64,000 bases of DNA from Slackia sp. (GTDB lineage Bacteria; Actinomycetota; Coriobacteriia; Anaerosomatales; Anaerosomataceae), in assembly GCA_020725885.1 (NCBI GenBank), contig DYEA01000007.1, positions 346,179 to 410,178 on the forward strand. Reading direction: 5' to 3'. This document shows positions 43,301 through 51,995 of this stretch, one piece after another. Below the pieces are notes generated by a model, which made no database searches, was not told where the DNA came from, and saw nothing but the letters and a program-made list of their open reading frames with translations. The position numbers and the translations under genes are program-made. Positions within the stretch are counted from its first letter, which is position 1; each line of letters begins with the position of its first letter.

Positions 43301-45865
43301 CATCAAATCAGGGTCGTAACCGTTCACGAAGTCGGTCAGGTTCTGCAGCCAGTCCGGCCGGTTGAAGTCGTACGGCGACTCCTTGGCGCCGTCGAGCTCG
43401 ACGAACATCGACGTCGCCGCCAGCGGCTCCAGCGTCTTGTCCGACACCGTGACCTCGACGTCTTCGTCGCTTTGGGTCGTATTGGTGAGCGTGAGCGTTC
43501 CGTCGTACGTGTGCCCTGGGTAGACGACGCTTGGGAACGACGGGTAGACGTCGCCGCGGTAGTCGCCAGGATACCACTGGCTCGGCGCGACCTGGACGCC
43601 GCCTTCGCCGGTGATGATGTCGATCGACTTCTTCGCATCCACCATGCCGGCGCCCTGGACGGCCGGGTCGTAGCCGAGGTCCCGCGCTCCGGCCATCAGC
43701 AGGCCGCGCGCCTCCTCATACGTCGGGAACCGGCCGAAGCGCTGCTTGAACGCGTCGTAGATGAGCGCCATGTTACCCGCTGCGACCGGGCACGAGCGGC
43801 TCGTGCCACCCCACACGACCCACGACCGCCAACCGTCCCAGGCGCCTTGGTTGAGCGCCATCGCGCCCGAAGAGTACGCGCCGTCCGCCACGACCGCCGG
43901 CCCTGTGTGGCCCATCGCTGACGGGCCGCGGTTCGACCACGGGATGACGTCACCGATCGTCACCTGATCTGCGTCGTAGATCGAGTCCCAGCCGCCGCAG
44001 GCGCCCATCTGGGTCGATGCGCCGATGCCGATGCCGGTGGACGGCGTCGGCGGCGCATTCGTCCCGTATCCTGGCGCGCCGTTGCCCGTCGAGAACAAGA
44101 AGGCCACGTTCGGGTTGACGTAGGTGTTGAGCGCAGTGACGTACCGGGATGGGTAATCCCACTCGTCGGCGTCTTCCGCAGACTCGCCGTACGAGTTGGA
44201 GACGATGGGGATCTCGTCGCCGGTGCCCGCCTCCATGTCAGCACCGAACGCCGCATAGTCGTACGCGAGCAGCGTCGAGGTGAAGAAGTTCCAGTAGATG
44301 TCGGCGAACGCCACGACCTTGGAGTCCCGAGCCGCACCTTGCACCATGCCGTCGCCGCCGCCGGTCGGCGTCTTGAACGGCGGGTAGACGCCGCCGTCCA
44401 TGATCGCGTCAGACGGCCCGTCGGTGACGCCCTGGCCGACGACGTTGCTCGCGCACAGCGTGCCGTGGTTCTCGTCGAGGTTCAGGGCGCCCATGAAGCA
44501 CACCATGTCGCCGCTGCCGGGAACCGGGGCGCCCGGGTCGTGCCCGCCGATCAGGAACTCGAACCCTGGCGGCTGGTGCTCCCCGTCGGCGATCCAGTAG
44601 ACGGTGCCGCCGGACAGGTCAGCGTAGCCGTCAGGACCGAAGGTGTCGGCCTCTGAGTTCCAGAAATCCAGATACGAGGTGGGCGACTCGATGGTGCAGG
44701 GCTTCTCATAGGAGAAGTCGTAGTCCATCCACACGTCGACGTAGACGGTGTCGTACACGCCTGGAGTCGTCTCGTCCGAGATGAGCACCAGCGGGAACTC
44801 GGTCCACCCGCTCATCCACGCGTACAGGTTCTCGTCCCACAGATAACCGACGTGATAGACGCCCGAGAGGCTCGTGCCGGGAGTGATGATGTCCTTGCCA
44901 TCGAAGGCCGGCTCGGCCTCTGTGATGGTCGCGCTCGTGTCAGACCACCACGTCTGACCATCCGCGACGAACGACGTGCCGTAGTAAACGTCGTACGCGT
45001 ACAGCAGAGCCGAGAAGGGGTCGAACGCCTCCGGCCATCCGTAGTACGGCGAGGCCGGATCGTCCACGACCGCGTACGTGCCCTGCAGGTCCGGGTGTGC
45101 GAAGTCCACGCTGTCGTCGGCGACGGCGACCTTCACGCCCGCACCTGTGTAGCCGGCGTCCCACGCAGCCGCCGAGTTGTGCCCGCGCGGCGACACGTCG
45201 AACCACCCTGTCGCACCGCCACCATCGTACGATGCGTCGGCCCCGCGCAGGACGGCGTCTTTGGTGGAGAACGCCGTGCGCGCGGGCCGCACCTGCGCGC
45301 CGTCCGAGTCGAAGAGCGAACGGAACTCCTTGAACGCACCCGCCTTCGCCGCAGCCGCCAGCCGCGCTTTCGCCGCCTTCGCCGCCGCAGCGCGCTGCGC
45401 CTTGCTCGGAAGCGTCTTGTCAGGGATCGGCGGGGGCGTCTTGCGGCCATTGTCGTAGACCTTGGCGACACCCTTTGTGGTCGCCACCTTCACCAGCGAC
45501 CGGACCTTGGCCCGCCCCGCGTACAGGTCGTGCTTCGGATCGGCGCGAAGGGCGATCTTCAGCGGCATCTGGAGCTCGCGCGGCGGCTTCACGCCCTTCG
45601 CGACGAGCACGGCCACGTCGACTAGCGCGTCGCGGTCTTTCGAAGACTTCGCCTTCGCGACCTTGTCGCGAAGCGTCGCGTCGAGCCGCTCGCCAGCGAG
45701 GTCGAACAGCGCCGTAGCACTTCCTGCCGCCGTCGCGCCGCTCGGCGGCGCAGCCGCCCGCCGGGGCGCTGCGCTTGCAAAGCCAGGCCCTGCAAGGCTC
45801 GCCACCAAAGCGATCGACACGAATACGCCGAGGAACCGCTTGGATGGACGATGACTGCGCGCCAT
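40385..45865 (-). CDS. Giant secreted S8 serine peptidase with CWB2 repeats
   Basis: 1826-residue exported subtilase. Signal peptide to about residue 33; Ala/Lys-rich propeptide-like region to about 190; S8 domain about 215-770 with Asp near 249 (VAVADDSVD), His near 468 (NHGTLCAS) and Ser near 688 (GGTSRSCPVAAG), and a long acidic insertion between Asp and His. Then beta domains, an acidic D/N-rich Ca-like segment (DWKDQDEDGK), a PPC-like domain about 1268-1345, an Ig-like domain about 1410-1515, and three cell-wall-binding type 2 repeats (GDTRYDTA, GADRYETA, GANRYATA) from about 1525 to the end. The protein should be displayed on the wall. ATG 45865 follows a GGGGGAGGG site. Confidence 0.93.
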   Translation of the reverse strand: MARSHRPSKRFLGVFVSIALVASLAGPGFASAAPRRAAAPPSGATAAGSATALFDLAGERLDATLRDKVAKAKSSKDRDALVDVAVLVAKGVKPPRELQMPLKIALRADPKHDLYAGRAKVRSLVKVATTKGVAKVYDNGRKTPPPIPDKTLPSKAQRAAAAKAAKARLAAAAKAGAFKEFRSLFDSDGAQVRPARTAFSTKDAVLRGADASYDGGGATGWFDVSPRGHNSAAAWDAGYTGAGVKVAVADDSVDFAHPDLQGTYAVVDDPASPYYGWPEAFDPFSALLYAYDVYYGTSFVADGQTWWSDTSATITEAEPAFDGKDIITPGTSLSGVYHVGYLWDENLYAWMSGWTEFPLVLISDETTPGVYDTVYVDVWMDYDFSYEKPCTIESPTSYLDFWNSEADTFGPDGYADLSGGTVYWIADGEHQPPGFEFLIGGHDPGAPVPGSGDMVCFMGALNLDENHGTLCASNVVGQGVTDGPSDAIMDGGVYPPFKTPTGGGDGMVQGAARDSKVVAFADIYWNFFTSTLLAYDYAAFGADMEAGTGDEIPIVSNSYGESAEDADEWDYPSRYVTALNTYVNPNVAFLFSTGNGAPGYGTNAPPTPSTGIGIGASTQMGACGGWDSIYDADQVTIGDVIPWSNRGPSAMGHTGPAVVADGAYSSGAMALNQGAWDGWRSWVVWGGTSRSCPVAAGNMALIYDAFKQRFGRFPTYEEARGLLMAGARDLGYDPAVQGAGMVDAKKSIDIITGEGGVQVAPSQWYPGDYRGDVYPSFPSVVYPGHTYDGTLTLTNTTQSDEDVEVTVSDKTLEPLAATSMFVELDGAKESPYDFNRPDWLQNLTDFVNGYDPDLMVVRLAVPFSEFAPTGEFNTNGTTHNTTRLLAYDWKDQDEDGKLWNDADSDGYVDPGEMDSGEYMRFTYANNFGNSQEIRVQNPVERMHDGIFLGIQHRYDATAARTVQIQLVVELYKEADHPWLSSDAEAAPFDVTAGQATVPVRLTVPADARPGFYEGAFVISSNRGGNPIDTVVPVLITVASDTPNFSFGDVSGMGPTSLRPAQSLDSQDPSPLYSNYLMSGYQDWNWRAESGDWRFFMADVSDEHPLPPGATWLVKTTWPDTVQQVDTDIDTLLYGPADDGWSSGDPTVFGPHGMELKGGSANNNVGAGIWLWQTNTGTTEEWVAGPLERGLNQIMLHSVVWSGETWREPVSGEAGVVGIDPSALDICDSAPSGTAQLNFATTMALNGLAVEPYGLSRRVQVEADITQGEDWYYDFVLQDAAYVDVAVSAAGGSDIDLYVYHWTGSTWELVGASETASGDEHVRIEAPANGDYIIDVYGYSVSGTDTFTMMLSAPAGGDLVVTGVPAGPLVEGQNVPLTVEWTKDRSDLPEREGVFEGVVYVGPVEAPRAIAVPVTLAYPFEVERYTPNPSEPATTPTPVIEIQFSKRLDPAGIGLDTFTLTDGIQSVPFDLEVDADAGVVRLTPTEVLASSTEYLIEIDTALARDGDELSTTLSFATTDAVVRAMGDTRYDTAVAVSQQTFESAPAVVLATGEKFPDALSASALAGAVTGPVLLTKPTTLLTQVRDEIVRLGATKVYVVGGAGAISEAVKNAVDALPGVDVERVAGADRYETAAAVARKVQALTGGPVQSVFLVRGDDFADGVAASPYAYETRFPVLLTQRDSLPAATQSVIGDLPLDSVQVVGGTGAVSDTVVNQLPSGLTIARHWGANRYATAVALAEAAGAHGWGAWGEVVGLATGRNFPDALTGGVAIGEGGGLLLLTEPTVLSAETKDAIEAHSAEILKLQVIGGPGAVTAAVSNAVADLLW

Positions 45866-45954
45866 ACGCCCTCCCCCTTCCCTCCGAGACGCCGCAATGC
45901 GACGTCGATCACGTGGCGCGGGCGAGACCGCTCGCGTCGAGCACCGTGATTCCG

Positions 45955-45984
45955 AGTATGGGGAGCAGGAGCGGCGGAGTGCAA
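45955..45984 (-). promoter_or_regulatory. Promoter of the subtilase gene
   Basis: Minus strand TTGCAC (45984-45979), 18-base spacer, CATACT (45960-45955), in the 160-base gap after ruvB. Start near 45948 leaves a leader of about 80 bases. Two small hairpins just after ruvB (AGCCGT/ACGGCT and AGCGAC/GTCGCT) may end the ruv transcript. Confidence 0.5.
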
Positions 45985-46025
45985 GGAAGCAGCGACGGGC
46001 GGTCGCTCCAGCCGTGCGAACGGCT

Positions 46026-47081
46026 TCAGAAGAGGCCGTCCTGTGCAGGATGGCCGGGCGCGACGATCCCGAGGTGCTCGAAGGCGCGCGGCGTCGCCTG
46101 GCGGCCTTTCGGCGTGCGCGCCAGCATGCCGAGCTGCAGCAGGTACGGCTCGTACACGTCTTCGAGGGTGTCCGGCTCCTCGCCAACGGCGGCGGCGAGC
46201 GTCCCCAAGCCGACCGGCCGACCGCGGAACGTCGTCGTGAGCGCATGCAGGATCGCCACGTCCATCTTGTCGAGCCCCATGTGGTCGACTTCGAAGAACG
46301 CGAGCGCCTCGGCCGCCACGTCCTCGGTGATGGTCCCGTCGTGCCGCACCTGCGCGTAGTCCCGCACGCGCTTGAGCAGGCGGTTGGCCAGCCGCGGCGT
46401 GCCGCGGGACCTGCGCGCGATCTCGCCGGCGCCATCTTCGGTGATGCGCACGCCGAGGATAGCCGCGCTGCGCTTGACGATGGCCGCCAACTCTTCTGGC
46501 GCGTAGTAGTCGAGCCGGAACGACATGCCGAACCGGTCGCGAAGCGGGCTCGACAGCAGCCCGGTGCGCGTCGTCGCTCCGACGAGCGTGAAGCGCGGAA
46601 GGTCGAGCCGAAGCGAGCGCGCCGCCGGACCCTTGCCGATGACGATGTCGATGGCGAAGTCCTCCATCGCCGGATAGAGCACTTCCTCGACGACGCGGTT
46701 GAGGCGGTGGATCTCGTCGATGAAGAGCACGTCGCGCTCTTCGAGGTTCGTGAGGATCGCCGCGAGGTCGCCCGGGCGCTCGATGGCGGGGCCGCTCGTC
46801 GTCCGGATGGTCACGCCAAGCTCGTTGGCGATGACGCCCGCGAGCGTCGTCTTGCCGAGCCCTGGCGGCCCAGAAAGCAGCACGTGGTCGAGCGGCTCGT
46901 GCCGCGCGCGCGACGCCTCGATGAGCACCGCCAGGTTGGCCTTGACGGTCTGCTGCCCGAGGTACTCGTCCAGCGTGCGCGGCCTGAGCGTGCGGTCGAT
47001 CTCGAGGTCGTCCTCGGTGTGCTCCGCCGCGACCAGCCGCTCCGTGCGCTCGAGCGCGTCGTCCGCTTCCCAGACGCTCAT
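46026..47081 (-). CDS. ruvB: Holliday junction DNA helicase RuvB
   Basis: AAA+ branch-migration motor, 351 residues. Walker [10 protein letters not shown] (71-79), Walker [12 protein letters not shown], sensor 1 GATTRTG, arginine finger in [11 protein letters not shown], and the winged-helix C-terminus ([32 protein letters not shown]). It completes the ruvC-ruvA-ruvB operon and is probably induced by DNA damage through the LexA-type site before ruvC. Confidence 0.98.
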   Translation of the reverse strand: MSVWEADDALERTERLVAAEHTEDDLEIDRTLRPRTLDEYLGQQTVKANLAVLIEASRARHEPLDHVLLSGPPGLGKTTLAGVIANELGVTIRTTSGPAIERPGDLAAILTNLEERDVLFIDEIHRLNRVVEEVLYPAMEDFAIDIVIGKGPAARSLRLDLPRFTLVGATTRTGLLSSPLRDRFGMSFRLDYYAPEELAAIVKRSAAILGVRITEDGAGEIARRSRGTPRLANRLLKRVRDYAQVRHDGTITEDVAAEALAFFEVDHMGLDKMDVAILHALTTTFRGRPVGLGTLAAAVGEEPDTLEDVYEPYLLQLGMLARTPKGRQATPRAFEHLGIVAPGHPAQDGLF

Positions 47082-47100
47082 TTGAAAGACCGCCTCGCCA

Positions 47101-47685
47101 TCACACGCCGCCCCCCAGCCGGCGCAGCCCGTGCTTGAGGGCGGACTCCGCGTCGTCCGGAGGCCCGTCGTAGCCTTTAAGCGCCGTCGCCACCTCCGCG
47201 GCGGAGAATCCCATCGCCAGGAGCGCCTGCTCGGCCTCCCGCACGCCGGTTGACGGAGCAGCGGCCGCCTCGCGGACTCCCGCGCTCCCGAAGCGGTCCT
47301 TGAGGTCCACGACGATGCGCTCCGCGGTCTTCTTGCCGATGCCCGGCACGCTCGCGATGAACGCGGCGTCCTCGCGTGCGACGGCGTCCAGCAGCGCCTC
47401 AGGTCTGAGCGCCGAAAGCGCCGCCAGAGCGACTTTCGGTCCCACGCCGCTTACGGACAGGAGCGCCAAGAACACCTCGCGCTCGAGCGGCTCCGCGAAC
47501 CCGTACAGAGACAGCTCGTCCTCACGCACGTGCAGGTGCGTCAGCACCGACGCCTCCCGGCCCTCGGCAGGCAGGGCCGCGACCGCCGACGTCGACATGA
47601 GCACGCGGAACCCGACGCCGCCGACGTCGATGACGCAGCCGCTCGCGTCTTTCGCGACCACGCGCCCTGTGAGCGACGCGATCAC
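47101..47685 (-). CDS. ruvA: Holliday junction branch-migration protein RuvA
   Basis: 194-residue RuvA. OB-fold start [26 protein letters not shown]; HhH motifs in [19 protein letters not shown] and [21 protein letters not shown]; the C-terminal domain III ([19 protein letters not shown]) contacts RuvB. GTG 47685 overlaps the ruvC stop by four bases. Confidence 0.97.
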   Translation of the reverse strand: MIASLTGRVVAKDASGCVIDVGGVGFRVLMSTSAVAALPAEGREASVLTHLHVREDELSLYGFAEPLEREVFLALLSVSGVGPKVALAALSALRPEALLDAVAREDAAFIASVPGIGKKTAERIVVDLKDRFGSAGVREAAAAPSTGVREAEQALLAMGFSAAEVATALKGYDGPPDDAESALKHGLRRLGGGV

Positions 47686-48179
47686 CGGACAACCTCCTGC
47701 ATGCGTGCGGCAGCCCGCGCGTGCGCGTGGCAGATCGCGGCCGCGAGCGCGTCGGCGGCGTGATCGGGGGCCGGCACGTGGTCCAGCCCGAGCAGCACGC
47801 GCACCATGTAGCCGACCTGCTGCTTCTCAGCGCTGCCCACGCCCACGACGGCGTCCTTGATCTGCGCGGGGCTGTACTCGCCCAGCGCAAGCCCCTTCTC
47901 CGCGAGTGCGAGCAGCGCGACGCCCCGCGCCTGCCCGGTCGCGAACGCGGAGCGCGCATTCGAGCCGAAATACACGCTTTCGATGCCACACTCGGCGGGA
48001 GCGTACCGGTCGATGACCGCGACGAGCGTCTCGTGGATGCGCGAAAGCCGCTCGGGCAGCCCGTCGGAAGCGTCGGTGGTGACGCACCCGTACGCCAGGC
48101 ACCTCAGGCGCGTGCCGGCCTGTTCGATGATCCCCCAGCCCGTGTTGGCGAGCCCGGGGTCGACGCCCAAGATGATCAC
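47682..48179 (-). CDS. ruvC: Holliday junction resolvase RuvC
   Basis: 165-residue RNase H-fold nuclease. Catalytic acidic residues are visible in ILGVDPGLANTGWG (first Asp), IESVYFGSN (Glu) and the C-terminal VPAPDHAADALAAAICH (Asp pair). It resolves junctions bound by RuvAB. GTG 48179 has GGAG upstream. It is first in the ruvCAB operon. Confidence 0.97.
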   Translation of the reverse strand: MIILGVDPGLANTGWGIIEQAGTRLRCLAYGCVTTDASDGLPERLSRIHETLVAVIDRYAPAECGIESVYFGSNARSAFATGQARGVALLALAEKGLALGEYSPAQIKDAVVGVGSAEKQQVGYMVRVLLGLDHVPAPDHAADALAAAICHAHARAAARMQEVVR

Positions 48180-48204
48180 CAGCGCTCCACGATCCGCCCA
48201 AGAC

Positions 48205-48218
48205 CGAACATATGTTCA
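48205..48218. promoter_or_regulatory. LexA-type SOS box of ruvCAB
   Basis: CGAACATATGTTCA is a near-perfect inverted repeat matching the Gram-positive/actinobacterial LexA consensus CGAAC-N4-GTTCG (13 of 14 symmetric expectations met except the last base). It covers the predicted transcription start, immediately downstream of the -10 element, where bound LexA would block initiation. Confidence 0.75.
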
Positions 48219-48223
48219 GGGGC

Positions 48224-48232
48224 AGGATAGCA
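48224..48232 (-). promoter_or_regulatory. Extended -10 promoter of ruvCAB
   Basis: TGCTATCCT on the minus strand (hexamer 48229-48224), just upstream of the SOS box, in the 70-base gap after yebC. Predicted start near 48217. Confidence 0.55.
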
Positions 48233-48249
48233 CCCGGGACCGACAGGCG

Positions 48250-49011
48250 CTACTGCTCGTCAAGCGCCGCGGCAAGCTCCTCGGTGAGCTCCATGTTGTG
48301 GTAGACCTCCTGGATGTCGTCGTTGTCCTCCAGGACGTCTACCAGCCGCAGGACCTTCTTCGCGGTCTCGACGCTCACCTTGACCGGCGTCTTCGGCCGC
48401 ATCGAGAGCTCCGCGCCTTTCACGGGAACGCCGGCCGCGACCAGCGCGTCGCGCACCCGCGCAAGATCGGCAGGCTCCGTGGTGACGACGAACTCCTCGT
48501 CGTTGTCTTCCAGGTCGTTGCCGCCCGCGTCCGCGACCAACAGCAGCAGCTCCTCTTCGTCGGGCGCGCCCGCTTTTTCGATGACGATCTCGCCCACGCG
48601 CTCGAATTGGAACGCCACCGCACCGGCTCCCGCCAGGTTCCCGCCGGCCCGCGTGAAGGCGGAGCGCACGTCCGCCGCCGTGCGGTTGCGGTTGTCCGTC
48701 AGCGCCTCGATGTAGATAGCGACACCGTCGGGGCCGTATCCCTCGTAGACGATCTCCTCGTAATTCGCGGCATCGGCGCCGGCGCCGAACGCCTTGTCAA
48801 TCGCAGCCTGGATCTTGTCCTTCGGCATCGAGTAGCCGCGCGCCTTCTCGACGGCCGCGGCAAGCTGCGCGTTGTTCTCGGGATTCGGGTCGCCGCCGAG
48901 CTTGGCCGCGACCGTGATCATGCGCGAGAGCTTCGAGAACAGCGCGCTGCGCTTCGCGTCCTGCGCTGCCTTGCGGTGCTTCGTGGTCGCCCACTTGGAG
49001 TGTCCAGACAT
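48250..49011 (-). CDS. yebC: YebC/TACO1-family protein
   Basis: 253-residue YebC family protein. The N-terminus MSGHSKWATTKHRKAAQDAKR and the acidic C-terminal segments (ELLLLVADAGGNDLEDNDEEF, VLEDNDDIQEVYHN) are diagnostic. Members have been described as transcription regulators and, more recently, as ribosome-associated factors that ease stalls at proline runs. Its place upstream of ruvCAB is the classic one. ATG 49011 is chosen by family alignment. Confidence 0.96.
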   Translation of the reverse strand: MSGHSKWATTKHRKAAQDAKRSALFSKLSRMITVAAKLGGDPNPENNAQLAAAVEKARGYSMPKDKIQAAIDKAFGAGADAANYEEIVYEGYGPDGVAIYIEALTDNRNRTAADVRSAFTRAGGNLAGAGAVAFQFERVGEIVIEKAGAPDEEELLLLVADAGGNDLEDNDEEFVVTTEPADLARVRDALVAAGVPVKGAELSMRPKTPVKVSVETAKKVLRLVDVLEDNDDIQEVYHNMELTEELAAALDEQ

Positions 49012-49036
49012 CGTCCCGTCCCTTCGCTGAAGCCGC

Positions 49037-49615
49037 CTACGAGGCGACGACTTCGTCAAGGAAGAACTTGTGCACGCGCGGGTCGCCGGTGAGCTCCGGA
49101 TGGAAGGTGGTCGCCATCGTGCCGGCTCCACGCGCCGCCACGATGCGCCCGTCGTGCATCGCGAGCGCCTCGACGCCCTCGCCGATGCGCTCGATCCACG
49201 GCGCGCGGATGAACACGCCGCGGAACGGCCCGCCTGGAAGGTGCTTGAACTCGAGGTCCGCCTCGAACGAGTCCACCTGGCGTCCGTACGCGTTGCGCCG
49301 GACCTCGATGTCCATGAGCCGGAGCGGCTCTTGGTCCGGAAGCGCGTCGATGATGCGCTCGGCCATCAGTATCGCTCCGGCGCAGGTCCCCCACACGGCC
49401 ATGCCCGCTCCGTGCTGCTGACGGATCGCGTCGTAGAAGCCGTACGCGGACATGAGCTTGCTGATGGCGGTCGACTCGCCGCCCGGGATGATGAGCGCGT
49501 TCAGGTCGCCCATCTGCTCGGGCTTGCGCACGGCGACGGCCGAGACGCCGAGCGCCTCGAGCGTCATGATGTGCTCGCGGAACGCCCCCTGAAGCGCCAA
49601 GACGCCGACGCGCAC
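49037..49615 (-). CDS. pdxT: Pyridoxal 5'-phosphate synthase glutaminase PdxT
   Basis: 192-residue class I-like glutaminase that feeds ammonia to PdxS. The nucleophile Cys78 sits in VWGTCAGAIL, the GGES loop at residues 45-48, and the His-Glu pair in TTFHPEL near 172-175. GTG 49615 begins one base after the pdxS stop, so the two subunits are coupled. Confidence 0.97.
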   Translation of the reverse strand: MRVGVLALQGAFREHIMTLEALGVSAVAVRKPEQMGDLNALIIPGGESTAISKLMSAYGFYDAIRQQHGAGMAVWGTCAGAILMAERIIDALPDQEPLRLMDIEVRRNAYGRQVDSFEADLEFKHLPGGPFRGVFIRAPWIERIGEGVEALAMHDGRIVAARGAGTMATTFHPELTGDPRVHKFFLDEVVAS

Positions 49616-49616
49616 G

Positions 49617-50516
49617 CTACCAGCCCCGCTCCTGCATGCGCTCGGCCTCGGGGATCTCCGAGATGTTGATGCCGACCATCGGCTCCCCGAGGTCGCGCGA
49701 AACGCGCGCGATCACGTCCGGGTCGTCGTAGTGCGTCGTGGCCTCGACGATAGCGCGGGCCCGCTTGGCCGGGTCGCCGCTCTTGAAGATGCCGGAGCCG
49801 ACGAACACGCCGTCGCACCCCAGCTGCATCATCATGGCCGCGTCGGCAGGCGTCGCGATGCCGCCGGCGGAGAAGTTGACGACCGGCAGCTTGCCGTTCT
49901 CGGCGACCCACTTCACGAGCTCGTAGGGCGCCTGGAGATCTTTGGCCGCCGCGTACAGCTGCTCCGGCCGCAGCCCCTTGAGCCACGCGATCTGGTCGGT
50001 GAGCGTCCGCATGTGCCGCACCGCCTCGACCACGTTGCCGGTCCCAGGCTCGCCTTTGGTGCGCAGCATCGCGGCGCCCTCGGCGATGCGGCGAAGCGCC
50101 TCGCCCAAGTCCCGGCAGCCGCAGACGAACGGCACGGTGAACTGCCACTTGTCGACGTGGTGCTCCTCGTCAGCGGGCGTGAGCACCTCGGACTCGTCGA
50201 TGTAGTCCACGCCGATCGCCTGCAGGACCTGGGCCTCGACGAAGTGGCCGATCCGGCACTTCGCCATCACAGGGATCGACACCGCGTCCATGATCTCCTG
50301 GATCTTCGCGGGGTCGGCCATGCGCGCCACGCCGCCCGCCGCCCTGATGTCGGCGGGCACGCGCTCGAGCGCCATCACGGCGACTGCGCCCGCGTCTTCG
50401 GCGATACGCGCCTGCTCGGCCGTGACGACGTCCATGATGACGCCGCCCTTGAGCATCTCGGCCAGACCGGTCTTGACCCGCAGGGTGCCGGTCTGGGGTG
50501 TGGTGTTCTCAGTCAC
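49617..50516 (-). CDS. pdxS: Pyridoxal 5'-phosphate synthase subunit PdxS
   Basis: 299-residue TIM-barrel synthase making PLP from ribose 5-phosphate, glyceraldehyde 3-phosphate and ammonia. Family segments: [83 protein letters not shown] and [14 protein letters not shown] 50516 begins MTENTTP, with AAGGAG about nine bases upstream. Confidence 0.97.
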   Translation of the reverse strand: MTENTTPQTGTLRVKTGLAEMLKGGVIMDVVTAEQARIAEDAGAVAVMALERVPADIRAAGGVARMADPAKIQEIMDAVSIPVMAKCRIGHFVEAQVLQAIGVDYIDESEVLTPADEEHHVDKWQFTVPFVCGCRDLGEALRRIAEGAAMLRTKGEPGTGNVVEAVRHMRTLTDQIAWLKGLRPEQLYAAAKDLQAPYELVKWVAENGKLPVVNFSAGGIATPADAAMMMQLGCDGVFVGSGIFKSGDPAKRARAIVEATTHYDDPDVIARVSRDLGEPMVGINISEIPEAERMQERGW

Positions 50517-50576
50517 CGCGTCGTGCTCCTTCGTCTCGGGATCCAGAAGCGTTCCGCCCCGTCGAGCGGACAATAG

Positions 50577-50605
50577 ATTGTACCCGTGCCCGACTGCCCT
50601 CACAA
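50577..50605 (-). promoter_or_regulatory. Promoter of the pdxST operon
   Basis: Minus strand TTGTGA (50605-50600), 17-base spacer, TACAAT (50582-50577). Start near 50570, leader about 53 bases. This is one of the best -35/-10 pairs in the window and likely also drives yebC. Confidence 0.65.
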
Positions 50606-50618
50606 TGCGCCGGGCGGC

Positions 50619-51659
50619 TCACCGCAGCGTGATGTCGATGGAGGGCTGTATGACCTGGATCCAGGTGTTGCCTGGCGCCAGCAGGATCGGCTTCCCGTCT
50701 TCGCCCACGAACCGGGGCGGGGCGCCCTTCGTCGCGGTCCAGGTCCCGTCGAACCTCTGCCCATCGCGGAACACCGTGCACATGCCGGTGCCCTCCAGCA
50801 CGATCTCGTACGTCGTCGACCCGACGACGTCGTGGCTGGCCGGCACGTGCTTCGCGCGGATGACGACCACGTTGCGCGCGGCGATCTGCTTGCCGGTCCC
50901 CTTGTCCATGTGCTTCGCGCCGTTGTTCTCGCGCAGATACAAGCGCGTGGACGGGTCATACGTCCAGCGCACCTTGTTCGCAGGAGAGAACGGGATGAAG
51001 ATCCCTGTGACGGTCGGCGTGGCGTCCGACGTCCGCCGGTCGAAGAGCAGCCCCTCGACGCTCATCGTCTCTGGCATCGAGCGCCGCTTCGCTTCCTCCC
51101 GCACCTTCGCGAGCACCACGTATAGGTTGTGCGGGGCCGGACGGTCCTTCGCGCGGAAGTACGGATACGACACGCCCGCGTCCTGCGACAGGTTCTCCGA
51201 GATCGCCGAACGGATGCGCGCGTTCACGCTCGTGCTAGCGCCGGAGAACACGAAGAGCGCCCGGTACTGCGGGACGATGTAGAGGTCCGACAGCCGCGCG
51301 CTCCGGACAGGACCGACCACCTCGGGCTCCTTGGAATGGAACAGCGCGTTGAAGCGTGTTATGCCGCCCTCCGCCACGCTCTCGTACACGACGTCGGCGA
51401 GCGAGAGGTTGGTCTGCGGACGAGCCGCCGGCGAGTTCTCGATCTTCACCGAGATCACGCGCCGCAGGACCGCGTCCGCGCTCGGAGCCTCTTCGCCGGT
51501 GAGCGGCCAGCGCGGCGGCTCGGGCGGCTTCGGCACCGCCCGCTCGCGCTCGACCTTCGGCCAGAGCGACACCACGACCGGCGCAGCCGGCTTGCACCCC
51601 GAAAGCGCGACGGCCGCGGTGACGGCTACGAGAAGCGCTGCTGCGATTCGACGCTGCAC
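50619..51659 (-). CDS. DUF3048 (YerB-like) lipoprotein
   Basis: About 346-residue lipoprotein with lipobox ALSGC and a DUF3048 region: SVKIENSPAARPQTNLSLADVVYE, then GITRFNALFHSKEPEVVGPVRSARLSDL and a C-terminal part with FRDGQRFDGTWT and the PGNTWIQV motif. Function of DUF3048 is not established; YerB is known from Bacillus. AAGGAGG abuts ATG 51668, leaving no spacing, so GTG 51659 (nine bases from the site) is preferred; GTG 51665 is also possible. Confidence 0.85.
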   Translation of the reverse strand: MQRRIAAALLVAVTAAVALSGCKPAAPVVVSLWPKVERERAVPKPPEPPRWPLTGEEAPSADAVLRRVISVKIENSPAARPQTNLSLADVVYESVAEGGITRFNALFHSKEPEVVGPVRSARLSDLYIVPQYRALFVFSGASTSVNARIRSAISENLSQDAGVSYPYFRAKDRPAPHNLYVVLAKVREEAKRRSMPETMSVEGLLFDRRTSDATPTVTGIFIPFSPANKVRWTYDPSTRLYLRENNGAKHMDKGTGKQIAARNVVVIRAKHVPASHDVVGSTTYEIVLEGTGMCTVFRDGQRFDGTWTATKGAPPRFVGEDGKPILLAPGNTWIQVIQPSIDITLR

Positions 51660-51686
51660 TGGCACCATCCTCCTTGTCCCTGCGCA

Positions 51687-51715
51687 AGTCTAGGGAGCGC
51701 ACGGCCCTGGGTCAA
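51687..51715 (-). promoter_or_regulatory. Promoter of the DUF3048 lipoprotein
   Basis: Minus strand TTGACC (51715-51710), 17-base spacer, TAGACT (51692-51687). Start near 51680. Confidence 0.65.
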
Positions 51716-51720
51716 CGCGC

Positions 51721-51749
51721 GTGACGGGCGGACCCGTGCGCCGTAGAAT
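51721..51749 (+). promoter_or_regulatory. Promoter of the 71-residue protein gene
   Basis: GTGACG (51721-51726), 17-base spacer, TAGAAT (51744-51749); start near 51756 and a leader of about 24 bases containing GAGGAG. It diverges from the DUF3048 promoter, with the two -35 elements five bases apart. Confidence 0.6.
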
Positions 51750-51779
51750 CGCCGTGTGCCGTCCGCTTGAGGAGCCGTC

Positions 51780-51995
51780 ATGCCTTGCTATCTGCTGCAC
51801 GTCCTCGAGTCGCCAGACGAGGACCCGTATGCCGACCCGGACGTCAAGGACGTGATCGGCAAGGTGCCCCAGTTCTACTGCACCAAGTGCCAACCCATCC
51901 TGCGCCTGCGTCCGAGCGACGGCGTGAAGTGCCTTCGCCGCGAGTCGCCCTGCTGGAAGCCCGGAGGACCCGACTGCCCGCAAGCCGGGCCTTAG
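51780..51995 (+). CDS. Small Cys-containing protein, unknown function
   Basis: 71-residue protein starting MPCYLLHVLESPDEDPYADP. It has Cys at 3, CTKC (about 34-37), CLRR and SPCWKPGGPDCP, so a small metal site is possible. No family is recognised. A good promoter and a GAGGAG ribosome site five bases before the ATG support it as real. Its stop overlaps that of lgt (TTAG). Confidence 0.62.
   Translation: MPCYLLHVLESPDEDPYADPDVKDVIGKVPQFYCTKCQPILRLRPSDGVKCLRRESPCWKPGGPDCPQAGP

Noticed and set aside
45866..46435. Upstream extension of the subtilase frame through ruvB
   Set aside because: The extra codons are the wrong frame of ruvB; the signal peptide, ribosome site and own promoter fix the start at 45865.
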